The notes under the pieces are model-generated. The model ran no database searches. It saw nothing but the letters and a program-made list of their open reading frames with translations, and was not told the DNA's origin. A stretch of 15,264 bases of DNA from Bacteriovoracaceae bacterium (GTDB lineage Bacteria > Bdellovibrionota > Bacteriovoracia > Bacteriovoracales > Bacteriovoracaceae): the NCBI GenBank assembly GCA_947440875.1, contig CANETG010000037.1, positions 1-15,264 on the forward strand. Reading direction: 5' to 3'. Each line of letters opens with the position of its first letter. Position 1 is the first letter of the stretch. This document shows, in pieces, positions 5,322 to 13,256 of the stretch. A program made the translations under genes and the position numbers.

Positions 5322-7706
5322 ATGAATAAATTTGATCAAATCGTTTCAGGATCTTTGGACATCGCTCAGTCGGAAGCTCTGAAGCGAAAGAACACTGAAC
5401 TCACTCCCGAACATCTTCTTTTGGGACTCGTTCTTAATAAGTCTTCTTACGTCTCAAAAGCGATGAAAGAAAATCAACAAGAAGTGGAAGCATTGGTAAA
5501 TGCTCTTCCGCGGACCACGTCGAATCTGACGATCGAAAATTTGAAAACGAGTCCCAAACTTCAGGAGTGGATCACACTCGCCAGTGGCGACTCCGCTCAA
5601 GAGGGAAGGGGTGAGGTTTCCGAAAAACATCTTCTGAAACACCTTCCGGCGTTGTTTCCCAAGCTTCAAGTGGACTACAGTAAGTTCAATGATGCAGCGG
5701 AAGACCAAGAGATTCCTTCATTTCTCATCAATTTGAACGAACTGGCCGAAAAAGGGAAACTCGATCCCGTCATTGGACGCACCAAAGAAATTAGATCCGT
5801 GATTGAAATTTTAGGTCGTCGGAATAAAAATAATCCCGTTCTTGTGGGACCTGCCGGTGTGGGGAAAACAGCGATCGTCGAAGGCCTTGCCGAACAAATT
5901 GTGAAAGGACAAGTTCCCGATGTGCTCAAAGGGAAGACGGTTTATTCCCTCGAAATGGGATCCCTCATGGCGGGAACAAAGTACCGCGGAGACTTTGAAG
6001 AGCGGATTCAAAACTTACTTAAATTTGTGAAATCCAAAGCGGGAGAGGTCGTTCTTTTTATTGATGAAATTCATCAATTGGTCGGGGCCGGTCGGACCGA
6101 CGGAGCGATGGACGCCGCGAATCTATTGAAACCTGCACTGGCACGGGGCGAGCTCCATTGCATCGGGGCGACGACCTCTGATGAATATCAAAAATACATT
6201 CTGAATGATCCTGCCTTAGAGAGACGATTCAGATCTGTTCCCGTGAACGAACCCACTCGCGAAGACTCGGTGGAAATTCTCATGGGAGTTCGCTCTAAAC
6301 TCGAGGCGCATCACGGGATTAAGATTTCAGACGATGCCGTTTACAATGCGGTTTTTCTCTCGGATCAGTACATCACAGATAAAAATCTTCCGGATAAAGC
6401 GATCGATCTCCTCGATGAATCGTCATCGGCGCTGAAGCTCTCTGCCGAAGCGATGCCGGCCAAACTTGTTGAGCTTGAGGGGGAGCTTCGTTCGAAGAAA
6501 ATTTACGCTCAGATGGACAAAGACAACGACGATCTAAAAAATGAAATTTCTGTGCTTGAAAAAGAATTCGCCGACGGAAAGACGATCTGGGAAAAAGAAG
6601 TTTCTTCACTTAAAAAAGTTTCAGAAATAAAGAACCGCTTAGACCGTATGAACTTTGAGCTCGAGTCTGCTCAGCGGAACGGAAATTTTGAGGAAGCATC
6701 TAAAATTAAATACATGCTTATCCCGGAAACCGAAAAAGAGCTGACTGGGCTTCAGCACGAATGGATCCTCGGAAAAAAACATATCGCCCAAGTGATTTCT
6801 CGTCAGACAGGGATACCCGTTGAAAAAATCCTGAAGTCTAAGCAGGACGCCATTCTTAACCTCGAAGAATTTTTGAACCGGAGAGTTTTCGGTCAGCACG
6901 AAGCACTCCATGAAATCTCCGAGACCCTCGTCGCAAGCTACGCCGGTCTGTCCGATGAATCGCGTCCTCTTGGATCTTTTTTACTCCTGGGTCCCACGGG
7001 AGTGGGGAAAACGGAAACGGCAAAAGCTCTCACCCAATATCTTTTTGATAACGAAGAAAACATCGTGCGTTTTGACCTCTCGGAATACTCCGAGAAACAC
7101 TCCGTTGCCAAACTCATCGGGGCGCCGGCGGGGTACGTCGGTTACGATGAGGGTGGGGTACTGACGGAAGCCGTAAGACGAAAACCCTACGCCGTCATTC
7201 TTTTTGATGAGATCGAAAAAGCGCATCCCGATTTCGCCGATATTCTTCTTCAGATTTTGGATGATGGAAGGCTCACGGATAATAAAGGTCGCACGATTAA
7301 CTTTAAGAATACGATCATCCTCATGACCTCGAATTCAAAAAATCCGAAAGAGGACTTCAAGCCTGAGGTGATAGGTCGCATTGATTCGGTTCTCACGTAT
7401 CACGCGCTCGATATTTCGATCATGAAGCAGTTAATTGATAAGCAAGTTAAGCTCATCAACGAGCGACTGAAGTCAAAAAAAGTCAGTCTCAAGCTTGATG
7501 CTAAAGCGTATAAAGTCCTTGAAGATCAGGGCTTTGATCACCACTACGGAGCGCGTCCTTTGAACTCCGTTTTCCAGCGACTTGTGACCCGTCCGCTTTC
7601 GAAAAAGATTCTCGAAGGCAATCTCAAAGAAGGAGAACTCTTTATGACTTGGAATGGAGGGGAGATGGAGATTTTGATCGGCCCCTCAGAGAGTGTCGTT
7701 CACTAG
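5322..7706 (+). CDS. ClpB-like Hsp100 AAA+ ATPase (protein disaggregase family, atypical paralogue)
   Basis: Hsp100 proteins form hexamers that thread proteins through a central pore. The 794 residues show, in order: a Clp N-domain (about 1-125); AAA+ domain 1 with Walker A GPAGVGKT (176-183), pore tyrosine Y221 (GTKYRGDFEER), Walker B VVLFIDE (243-249) and arginines R301/R302; a charged coiled-coil middle region (about 380-485) ending in the ClpB-like YMLIPETEKEL; and AAA+ domain 2 with Walker A GPTGVGKT (557-564), pore GYVGY (604-608), Walker B AVILFDE (624-630) and sensor-2 GAR (743-745). The middle region and lack of an IGL/IGF loop for ClpP favour ClpB over ClpA. It is shorter than typical ClpB (about 860), mainly in the middle region and between N671 and R686, where roughly 20 residues are missing. 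The ATG at 5322 has AGGAG at 5310-5314. Confidence 0.9.
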   Translation: MNKFDQIVSGSLDIAQSEALKRKNTELTPEHLLLGLVLNKSSYVSKAMKENQQEVEALVNALPRTTSNLTIENLKTSPKLQEWITLASGDSAQEGRGEVSEKHLLKHLPALFPKLQVDYSKFNDAAEDQEIPSFLINLNELAEKGKLDPVIGRTKEIRSVIEILGRRNKNNPVLVGPAGVGKTAIVEGLAEQIVKGQVPDVLKGKTVYSLEMGSLMAGTKYRGDFEERIQNLLKFVKSKAGEVVLFIDEIHQLVGAGRTDGAMDAANLLKPALARGELHCIGATTSDEYQKYILNDPALERRFRSVPVNEPTREDSVEILMGVRSKLEAHHGIKISDDAVYNAVFLSDQYITDKNLPDKAIDLLDESSSALKLSAEAMPAKLVELEGELRSKKIYAQMDKDNDDLKNEISVLEKEFADGKTIWEKEVSSLKKVSEIKNRLDRMNFELESAQRNGNFEEASKIKYMLIPETEKELTGLQHEWILGKKHIAQVISRQTGIPVEKILKSKQDAILNLEEFLNRRVFGQHEALHEISETLVASYAGLSDESRPLGSFLLLGPTGVGKTETAKALTQYLFDNEENIVRFDLSEYSEKHSVAKLIGAPAGYVGYDEGGVLTEAVRRKPYAVILFDEIEKAHPDFADILLQILDDGRLTDNKGRTINFKNTIILMTSNSKNPKEDFKPEVIGRIDSVLTYHALDISIMKQLIDKQVKLINERLKSKKVSLKLDAKAYKVLEDQGFDHHYGARPLNSVFQRLVTRPLSKKILEGNLKEGELFMTWNGGEMEILIGPSESVVH

Positions 7707-8059
7707 AACTCATTATACTTTTTAGAAATACCCCGTGATTTTTCAACGGGGTATTTTTCTTCATTTTTTTTGATTTTCTCGAGGACTGCTTTTTCTAAGT
7801 CAATCCCGGTTTTTTCCACCACACGCATGAGGTAGAAAAAGATATCTGCCACTTCATCTTTGACTTTGCCAATCGTTTCTGGATCACTTGCCACGGCATT
7901 TGATTTTTCTTCTTTCATCCACTGAAAAATTTCAACGAGCTCTGAGCACTCAACCGAAAGTGCCATGGAAAGATTTTTGACGGAATGAAACTGATCCCAA
8001 TCACGGTCGGTGACAAATTTATCAATCTCTCCCTGGAGCTTTTTCATATCAATAGTCAT
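7703..8059 (-). CDS. MazG-like nucleotide pyrophosphohydrolase
   Basis: Members of this all-alpha family hydrolyse nucleoside triphosphates (often dCTP or damaged nucleotides) to monophosphate and pyrophosphate, cleaning the cytoplasmic pool. The 118-residue product has the metal-binding pattern ExxE at E37/E40 and ExxD at E69/D72 (KDEVADIFFYLM). It also has the family blocks RDWDQFHSVKNL (19-30) and KYPVEKSRG (102-110), as in dCTP pyrophosphatases of the DCTPP1 type. I chose the ATG at 8057-8059 because AGGAAGG lies just upstream. A start at 8086 would add nine residues without such a site. The gene converges on the ClpB-like gene and both stop codons lie in the shared CTAG at 7703-7706. The exact substrate is not readable. 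Confidence 0.9.
   Translation of the reverse strand: MTIDMKKLQGEIDKFVTDRDWDQFHSVKNLSMALSVECSELVEIFQWMKEEKSNAVASDPETIGKVKDEVADIFFYLMRVVEKTGIDLEKAVLEKIKKNEEKYPVEKSRGISKKYNEF
7726..7758 (+). terminator. Intrinsic terminator of the ClpB-like gene, inside the mazG-like coding region
   Basis: A perfect 11-bp stem, AAATACCCCGT at 7726-7736 and ACGGGGTATTT at 7746-7756, has a nine-base loop and runs into TTTTT at 7754-7758, followed shortly by another long T-run (7764-7770). It sits 20 bases after the ClpB-like stop. On the minus strand the same DNA encodes residues 102-111 of the MazG-like protein. In that direction the T-run is weak, so it should act mainly on plus-strand transcripts. Confidence 0.82.
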
Positions 8060-8099
8060 ACCCCTTCCTATCAAAGAGATGTCCATGTAGTCTAGTAAG

Positions 8100-8957
8100 A
8101 TGCATTCTCGGAATCGCCATCAGAACCGTTACGATCTCAAACTATTGATAAAGGCCACTCCGGAACTTTCTCACCATGTATCGATCAATCAGCACGGGTC
8201 TGAAACGATCGATTTCGCTCATCCTGAAGCTGTTAAAATACTTAACCGAGCACTCCTTAAATCTTTCTACGGAATCGACCACTGGGACATTCCCAAGGAT
8301 TATCTTTGCCCTCCCGTCCCCGGAAGGGCGGATTATGTTCACACGATCGCTGATCTGATCGGGGTGAAGTCGGGTGCTACCGTTCGTGTGCTTGATATCG
8401 GCACAGGTGCCAATTGTGTCTACCCTTTGATTGGAAATGCCGAATACAAATGGTCCTTCGTCGGAAGCGATGTGGATAAGACTGCTGTGATGAATGCGGA
8501 AAAAATTATTAACGATAATCGACTTCAGGACATCGAAATTCGTCTCCAGAAAGGCAAAAATATTTTTTCAGGTATTATTTTTGAGGGTGAGAAATTTACT
8601 CTTTCCATGTGCAATCCTCCTTTCCATGCATCGGCCGAAGAGGCCAATGTTGGGTCGATCAGGAAGTGGAAAAATCTCGGAAAGGGTATCAAAGGTCTTA
8701 ATTTCGGTGGCAAAAGTAATGAACTTTGGACTGAAGGAGGAGAAAAAAAGTTTGTGACGGATATGATTCAAGAAAGTGCTTTGTTCAAAGACCAATGCCT
8801 CTGGTTTACCACCCTCGTCTCAAAAGAAACCAATCTTCCCCTGTATGAAAAGACGCTCAAGGCACTCCTGCCCTTGGAGGTTCGGATTCTTCCGATGGAG
8901 CAGGGTCAGAAGAAGAGTCGTGTTCTTGCCTGGAGGTTCCAGCATACTTGTGGCTGA
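8100..8957 (+). CDS. rlmF: 23S rRNA (adenine-1618-N6)-methyltransferase RlmF
   Basis: RlmF methylates N6 of A1618 in 23S rRNA using SAM, in the cytoplasm. The 285-residue product follows the E. coli protein almost block by block: RNRHQNRYDL (4-13), NRALLKSFYGIDHWDIP (49-65), LCPPVPGRADY (69-79), the SAM loop LDIGTGANCVYPLIG (98-112), the N6-adenine catalytic motif NPPFH (172-176), LNFGGKSNELWTEGGE (200-215) and MEQGQKKSRVLAW (266-278). The ATG at 8100 has no clear ribosome binding site and lies only 40 bases from the divergent mazG-like start. The C-terminus is slightly shorter than in E. coli. The last seven residues and the stop codon lie in the left arm of a large palindrome, described separately. 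Confidence 0.95.
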   Translation: MHSRNRHQNRYDLKLLIKATPELSHHVSINQHGSETIDFAHPEAVKILNRALLKSFYGIDHWDIPKDYLCPPVPGRADYVHTIADLIGVKSGATVRVLDIGTGANCVYPLIGNAEYKWSFVGSDVDKTAVMNAEKIINDNRLQDIEIRLQKGKNIFSGIIFEGEKFTLSMCNPPFHASAEEANVGSIRKWKNLGKGIKGLNFGGKSNELWTEGGEKKFVTDMIQESALFKDQCLWFTTLVSKETNLPLYEKTLKALLPLEVRILPMEQGQKKSRVLAWRFQHTCG

Positions 8958-9002
8958 GGGCCGCGTCCAACGCGGCTGACAGCCACAAGTATGCTGGAAC
9001 CT
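8934..9002. repeat. 69-nt palindrome with 22-bp perfect arms, between convergent genes
   Basis: The arms at 8934-8955 (AGGTTCCAGCAT...TGTGGCT) and 8981-9002 are perfect reverse complements over 22 bp, with one more G-C pair inside. The centre holds its own 7-bp stem, GCCGCGT at 8960-8966 with ACGCGGC at 8970-8976, so the whole can fold into one long cruciform or RNA hairpin. The left arm overlaps the end of rlmF and the right arm ends six bases before the stop of the pilus tip gene. No T-run follows on either strand, so it is not a classical terminator, although it could stop or protect converging transcripts. It may instead be a dispersed repeat. Confidence 0.9.
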
Positions 9003-9008
9003 AAGCGG

Positions 9009-9926
9009 TTAGTTTGCTATCGCTGTAATCGTAATTGTATCTGTGTATTCTCCGGCCGAAAGATTGGTTGTCGCACCTGTGATTTTCACTTTTACATTAT
9101 AGCGCGCGGAATTGGTCCCGGTCGCGGACCCAGTGGCAACCGTCAAGGGTGAGGAAGCTGATGACACCATCGAATAGGAAACACCGTTCACGCGAAGCTG
9201 GTAGGTGAGTGCTTCAGTGCCACGTTTGAGACTTCCGTTATTGAGAGAGGAAAGTCTTACCTGATAGGGAGTGTTCGACCTCACCATGATATCAGCACCC
9301 ATTTCCTGATTGGTCGCAAGGTTACCGAAGTTAAGAATCTTAGCAGTTGATGAAGCATTGTGAACTCCGCCCTCGTCCACGAGGGAGATTTCCAGGCTGG
9401 TGTTCACAAGAAGATTCACCGAGAAGGGCTGAATTTCTTCGGCTTGAAGATCATTGTTATTTTTCTGGCTGTACACTCGGATCTGGATATTATCGGTGTA
9501 GGTACCACCAGCGAGACATCCCTGAGCAGACAGCCCCGGAACGGAGATATAAAAACTTCCTGAATAGGTAACGTCTTCATCCGGAGTATTTCCCTGGATG
9601 TATTCAGTTCCGGAGTTGGCATCGTTGAAATCTTTTAAAGTCCCTGACATCTGTATATTTTGGTGAAGATTGTAGTCCGTTCGTTCCCCGGATATTTTTG
9701 CCGCCTCTCTCTGATAAGAATTCGCAATCCCCTTACTAAAATACAATCTGTATCTTGAACAGCGTCCGTTACTGGGATCACTTCTTCTGATGGTGTATGT
9801 CTGTTCCACCACCTGGATGGAGTTTTGAATTTGGATCGTAGCGTTTCCCAGTGTGATCTGATGATCGCATGTATTCTGTCCCCAGGCATGCCCGGCCATC
9901 ATCACAAAGAAAAGTAGTGCCTTCAT
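9009..9926 (-). CDS. Two-domain spore-coat-U-like pilus subunit, probable tip adhesin
   Basis: The 305-residue product has a signal peptide at 1-16 (LLFFVMMAGHAWG, cut before QNTC). It appears to hold two beta-sandwich domains. The first (about 17-175) has three cysteines, in NTCDHQ, GRCSRY and QGCLAGG, and a GTYTDNIQIRVYS strand near its end. The second (about 180-305) is cysteine-free and ends in the pilin-like SAGEYTDTITITAIAN. Two-domain subunits of this kind act as tip adhesins in archaic chaperone-usher pili such as Csu (CsuE). Being last in the operon, directly after the usher, also fits. The ATG overlaps the usher stop as ATGA (9923-9926), with GGAGGA just upstream inside the usher gene. 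What it binds is unknown. Confidence 0.8.
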   Translation of the reverse strand: MKALLFFVMMAGHAWGQNTCDHQITLGNATIQIQNSIQVVEQTYTIRRSDPSNGRCSRYRLYFSKGIANSYQREAAKISGERTDYNLHQNIQMSGTLKDFNDANSGTEYIQGNTPDEDVTYSGSFYISVPGLSAQGCLAGGTYTDNIQIRVYSQKNNNDLQAEEIQPFSVNLLVNTSLEISLVDEGGVHNASSTAKILNFGNLATNQEMGADIMVRSNTPYQVRLSSLNNGSLKRGTEALTYQLRVNGVSYSMVSSASSPLTVATGSATGTNSARYNVKVKITGATTNLSAGEYTDTITITAIAN

Positions 9927-12298
9927 TGGTCCTCCTCCAGGATCAAGCTGCCAAGGTCTCTAATCCCCTGTGCATCTTTCGGAACATCGATGTTGATTTT
10001 AGATGTAGTGCCTTCGAGTGTGACCACGTAACTGCCGGGTTCAATTCCTTCGATGAAGAAGATCCCCTCGCGGTTGGTGAAAAATATTTTATCTCCGACG
10101 TGGCCGACTTGCAGGGGCCAGGGAGTTCCGTCAGATTTCGTGAGCACGCCCTTAAGTATAACCATCCCCTGATCCGTGAGAGTGATGAGATGCGCGGATT
10201 TGTAAGTTGGGTAGAGAACGAATTTCTCTTTTTTGAGCGATCGTCCTTCGTCGAGATAGGTGGGATCAAGTTGGATCTCACGATACTGATAGGGAAGAAG
10301 TTGCGAGTAGGTGATCTCATCAAAGAATCCTGTTTCGGACTCTGTGAAAGGTGAAGTCGATTTGAGCGCAATCTTCTGGCCTTTAAGATTCTCCTGCGGC
10401 TTGAAGAGCGCAAAGCTCGACGGCACTGGCCTCGACAATCCAAATCCCCATTCTCCTTTATCGCGCGCGAAAACGAACGCCGAATTCATCCGGAGACTTC
10501 CGCGGCCATTTACGGAATCACCGTCAATCAGATGGCGGGCCGTCACTCGTGTTCCGAAGTCAGCGACGGGGGTGGGATACACGATGTCGGCTTCACCGCT
10601 TCGAAGATCTTCATTGTTTTCGACGCTCGCCTGGGCGCGTGGAGAATAGAGTCGGTTTTGATTATCACGCTGATAGCTCACTCGCGACGTCTTATTTTCC
10701 TTGTCGTAGAATCCGGTCACGAAGTCGTTACTGCCTTCGAAAGTGAAGGTGACGAAAGCGTACGCGATGTCGCTCCAGGTTTCGAACTCATCGCGGTTGC
10801 GGCCCACGAAGACGGAAAAGTTGTGGCGGTCCAGGAACCGGAGCGAGAGAGTCGTATCAAAACCGAAGCGGTCACTCAGAGAGTTGTCGTACATGTCACC
10901 GAAGTTTCCTCCGACCGAAACCGTGAAAGAATTGGCCATCGGTAAAGTGTAGTTCATCGCGTATGAGTTTTTCACGGAGTTCACAGCATCGAAGATTGAA
11001 GACTGGAACGTTTTAGAGCGTGATTCGTATCGCAGGTTAAGTGAATTGGTTTCGAACCACTCCTTTCCCTGTCCGATGTACTGGTACCGGAAAACGATCG
11101 CCTCTCCTTTGAACTTTCCTCCCTGAGAATGCGCGAATCCGCTACCGAAGTTACCGACGGATGTCGCTTTCAGGAGCTCGGTTCCACCGAGAGAGAATTT
11201 CTTCTGATTCTGGGCATAGAGGGAGGCAGAGAAGTCAGTGCGGAAGCCGTACTGATAGAATCCGGAGGCGAGTGCGCCGTCTTTGTCGACGTACTCCCGG
11301 CGAAAATTCTGATCAAGGAAAGGGACACCGTAGGAAAAATCAAATCGACTTTCGCCTTCGTTCAGAAGATCGATCGACGTGGCCGTCCGGAAGACGAACG
11401 TCTTTTTCTGGCCGAGGTCATCGGTTGCTTCCACCAGGACTGTGTTCATCCCGTTTGAGAGGGGGATGTCTTTTGCCGAGTAGTTTCCGGCCGGAAGATA
11501 CTCCGACTTGATGAGTGTCCCGTTGACGAAGTATTTCACCAGCGAGCGGGCGTTCAGCGAGAAGGACTGGTTGGCGGTCGGATACGGCAGGCGGTAGGGA
11601 TTGAGCGAGAAGTTTTTGGAAACATTGAACCCGCCCACAGGACGACCGGACATGAAACCCTGAACTTGTGGGAGCACGTCTCCGGCCTGGACCCGCACGA
11701 GGCTCTTCTGAAAATCTTTTACCAGCCGAGTATCACCCCGGTACCACGGGTGATCGGAATTGGATTGATAGAGGGTCTGGTTTTCAAGCACAACATCGTT
11801 CACGTTGACGAAGGAATCTACCTGACCCGTGAAAAACTTTTCTTCCTCGAGGTTTGACCAGCTCTGCTCTAAGCGGTAGTTCACGGCCCCTCCAAAAGGC
11901 GCGGGTCTCAGGGCCTCACCGTCGTAGCGGTGAGTGTGATCTTCCATGATGTCGATGTCCTCGCGCTTTCTGTTCTCGAGTGAAATATTTAGGAGAAGTT
12001 TCAGATCCGAGGGATCATAGCGAAGTCCGGTCGGAAGCCGTCGGGCGTCGATCATTTCCGGGAGTGCTTCGAAACTTTTGATGGTGTCATCACGAAGGTA
12101 TTTGCCAATCACTCTGAGAAGCGAGCTTCGGTCAATACTCCGGAGTTCTTCGCCCTCGAAAATGACCCGCACGTCGCCGATGAAAGCTTCGCGTTCGTAG
12201 AGCGGGATCTCGGTGTCGAACGCTAGGGAAGATTGCGCGTGAAGCTTCATGGATAGGAAGACGAGGGAAGTGAGGAAAAAGAAAATCCTAATCTTCAA
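9923..12298 (-). CDS. Outer-membrane usher of a chaperone-usher pilus
   Basis: The usher is the outer-membrane pore that accepts chaperone-subunit complexes and polymerises the pilus. The 791-residue product has a signal peptide (about 1-22, cut after LHAQ), a periplasmic N-terminal domain (about 23-130), a beta-barrel interrupted by a plug (about 250-300; FVNGTLIKSEYLPAGNYSAKDIP, then ATDDLGQ) and C-terminal Ig-like domains (about 715-791). The size is at the small end for ushers, as in archaic systems. The start is a TTG at 12296-12298: a stop lies two codons upstream in frame, and the next ATG (codon 17) would remove most of the signal peptide. The TTG overlaps the chaperone gene by 11 bases and has no good ribosome binding site, so coupling is likely. 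Confidence 0.92.
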   Translation of the reverse strand: MKIRIFFFLTSLVFLSMKLHAQSSLAFDTEIPLYEREAFIGDVRVIFEGEELRSIDRSSLLRVIGKYLRDDTIKSFEALPEMIDARRLPTGLRYDPSDLKLLLNISLENRKREDIDIMEDHTHRYDGEALRPAPFGGAVNYRLEQSWSNLEEEKFFTGQVDSFVNVNDVVLENQTLYQSNSDHPWYRGDTRLVKDFQKSLVRVQAGDVLPQVQGFMSGRPVGGFNVSKNFSLNPYRLPYPTANQSFSLNARSLVKYFVNGTLIKSEYLPAGNYSAKDIPLSNGMNTVLVEATDDLGQKKTFVFRTATSIDLLNEGESRFDFSYGVPFLDQNFRREYVDKDGALASGFYQYGFRTDFSASLYAQNQKKFSLGGTELLKATSVGNFGSGFAHSQGGKFKGEAIVFRYQYIGQGKEWFETNSLNLRYESRSKTFQSSIFDAVNSVKNSYAMNYTLPMANSFTVSVGGNFGDMYDNSLSDRFGFDTTLSLRFLDRHNFSVFVGRNRDEFETWSDIAYAFVTFTFEGSNDFVTGFYDKENKTSRVSYQRDNQNRLYSPRAQASVENNEDLRSGEADIVYPTPVADFGTRVTARHLIDGDSVNGRGSLRMNSAFVFARDKGEWGFGLSRPVPSSFALFKPQENLKGQKIALKSTSPFTESETGFFDEITYSQLLPYQYREIQLDPTYLDEGRSLKKEKFVLYPTYKSAHLITLTDQGMVILKGVLTKSDGTPWPLQVGHVGDKIFFTNREGIFFIEGIEPGSYVVTLEGTTSKINIDVPKDAQGIRDLGSLILEEDQ

Positions 12299-12971
12299 AT
12301 TTCAATGTGACCTCAGCATCCTGAGGAAAATTTTCTTTTGTTGTCACAGTGAAGTGTCTCTCGCTGCCAGCGAGAATGTTCTCACCACTCAGGGCACCCA
12401 CGTCGTTTCCTTTCAGGGAGACTTTTTTTCCACCCTGGTTGATGACGAGTGTCGGCTTCACCAGAATCTGATGTTTCTTTCCGTCGTTTTTCACGGAGAG
12501 TTTCATTCCGTCGGGAGTTGAAGAAAGGATGGAAGAGGTAATCTTTGAACTCACTCCCTTGGGTGTCACGTAGAGAGCGGCCATGTAGCGCATGAGCATC
12601 TGGATGCCGGAAGACTTCGGTTTTCCGGAAACATCAAGGGGTAACTGTTCAGCGATCACCCGAAAGGCGAGCTCCGAGCTCAGATCCTTGGGTCCGTTCC
12701 AGTTCACGCGGATCGTGCGTTTTTCTTTCGGCGGAATACTCACCATCGGTGGAAAGATGGAGAGATTTTTGGCGGCGGGAAATTCTTCTTTGCCGTTCAC
12801 ATCCATCACGCGTTCTTTCACGGTGAATTCGATCGGCATGACCTGATCGGTTTCGTTCTCTGCGATGAACTGGACCGACTTTGATCCGGCGTCCAGCTCG
12901 AGGGACTGAGACATGGGACTGAACTTAAAGGCGCAGAGGAAAAAGAGGGGACCGAGGATAAGAAGTTTCAT
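12288..12971 (-). CDS. Periplasmic pilus chaperone (PapD-like)
   Basis: The chaperone binds secreted pilin subunits by donating a beta-strand and delivers them to the usher. The 227-residue product has a hydrophobic export signal (about 1-21, LLILGPLFFLCAFKF). Its first Ig-like domain contains the typical IPPKEKRTIRVNW segment (about 78-90) and FRVIAEQLP, matching the G1-strand region of PapD-type proteins; a second Ig-like domain ends in AEVTLKFED. The ATG at 12971 has CGGAG seven bases upstream. The usher start lies within its last codons. The sequence fits the archaic class that goes with spore-coat-U-like pilins better than the FimC class, judged from the neighbours. Confidence 0.9.
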   Translation of the reverse strand: MKLLILGPLFFLCAFKFSPMSQSLELDAGSKSVQFIAENETDQVMPIEFTVKERVMDVNGKEEFPAAKNLSIFPPMVSIPPKEKRTIRVNWNGPKDLSSELAFRVIAEQLPLDVSGKPKSSGIQMLMRYMAALYVTPKGVSSKITSSILSSTPDGMKLSVKNDGKKHQILVKPTLVINQGGKKVSLKGNDVGALSGENILAGSERHFTVTTKENFPQDAEVTLKFED

Positions 12972-13019
12972 CCATGAACTCCGTTAAGATTCTTAGAAAA
13001 GTGTAACCGATAATGGATT

Positions 13020-13250
13020 CTAGGGGTGAACTACTGAGACGTAGTTGAGATTTTTTACGGTCGAGAGACTCGCTCGGGGAATGATTCTCGCGCGATTGGA
13101 ATAGACCACTGGGACGATATGGAGGCCTTGCTTTTCCATTTTCACTTCATAGGAAGCAGGCACTCTGCCCATGAGATAGAGGACTCCTGTGGAACCAGCG
13201 GAGCTGTCAAAACAGAGAAGGAAAAGAAAAAGTGCGATGCCATTTTTCAT
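13020..13250 (-). CDS. Very short pilin-like secreted protein (mini-pilin)
   Basis: The product is 76 residues: a signal peptide (about 1-18, IALFLFLLCFDSSA) and a mature part of only about 58. Its first mature segment, STGVLYLMGRVP, closely resembles ATTGNLYLKGIVP of the major pilin encoded just upstream, the segment expected to act as donor strand plus first beta-strand. It then lacks room for the rest of a pilin fold and has no C-terminal beta-strand motif. The distance to the chaperone gene (48 bp) cannot hold a frameshifted remainder. The ribosome binding site is poor (nothing like AGGAG before the ATG). It may be a degenerate pilin, a fibre cap or base piece, or an assembly helper. The pilin-like start makes it more than a chance frame. 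Confidence 0.6.
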   Translation of the reverse strand: MKNGIALFLFLLCFDSSAGSTGVLYLMGRVPASYEVKMEKQGLHIVPVVYSNRARIIPRASLSTVKNLNYVSVVHP

Positions 13251-13256
13251 GCATAA

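Noticed and set aside
5322..7706. Annotation as ClpA, the ClpP partner
   Set aside because: The IGL/IGF docking loop is missing, and a ClpB-type coiled-coil middle region is present between the two ATPase domains.
8934..9002. Reading the palindrome as an integron attC site or CRISPR repeat
   Set aside because: It lacks the attC core sites (GTTRRRY/RYYYAAC) with extrahelical bases, there is no integrase or cassette, and there is only one copy, without spacers.
9869..10945. Several open frames (161 and 137 residues) antisense to the usher
   Set aside because: The usher frame carries clear domains over the whole stretch; the opposite frames have no domain, signal or ribosome binding site.
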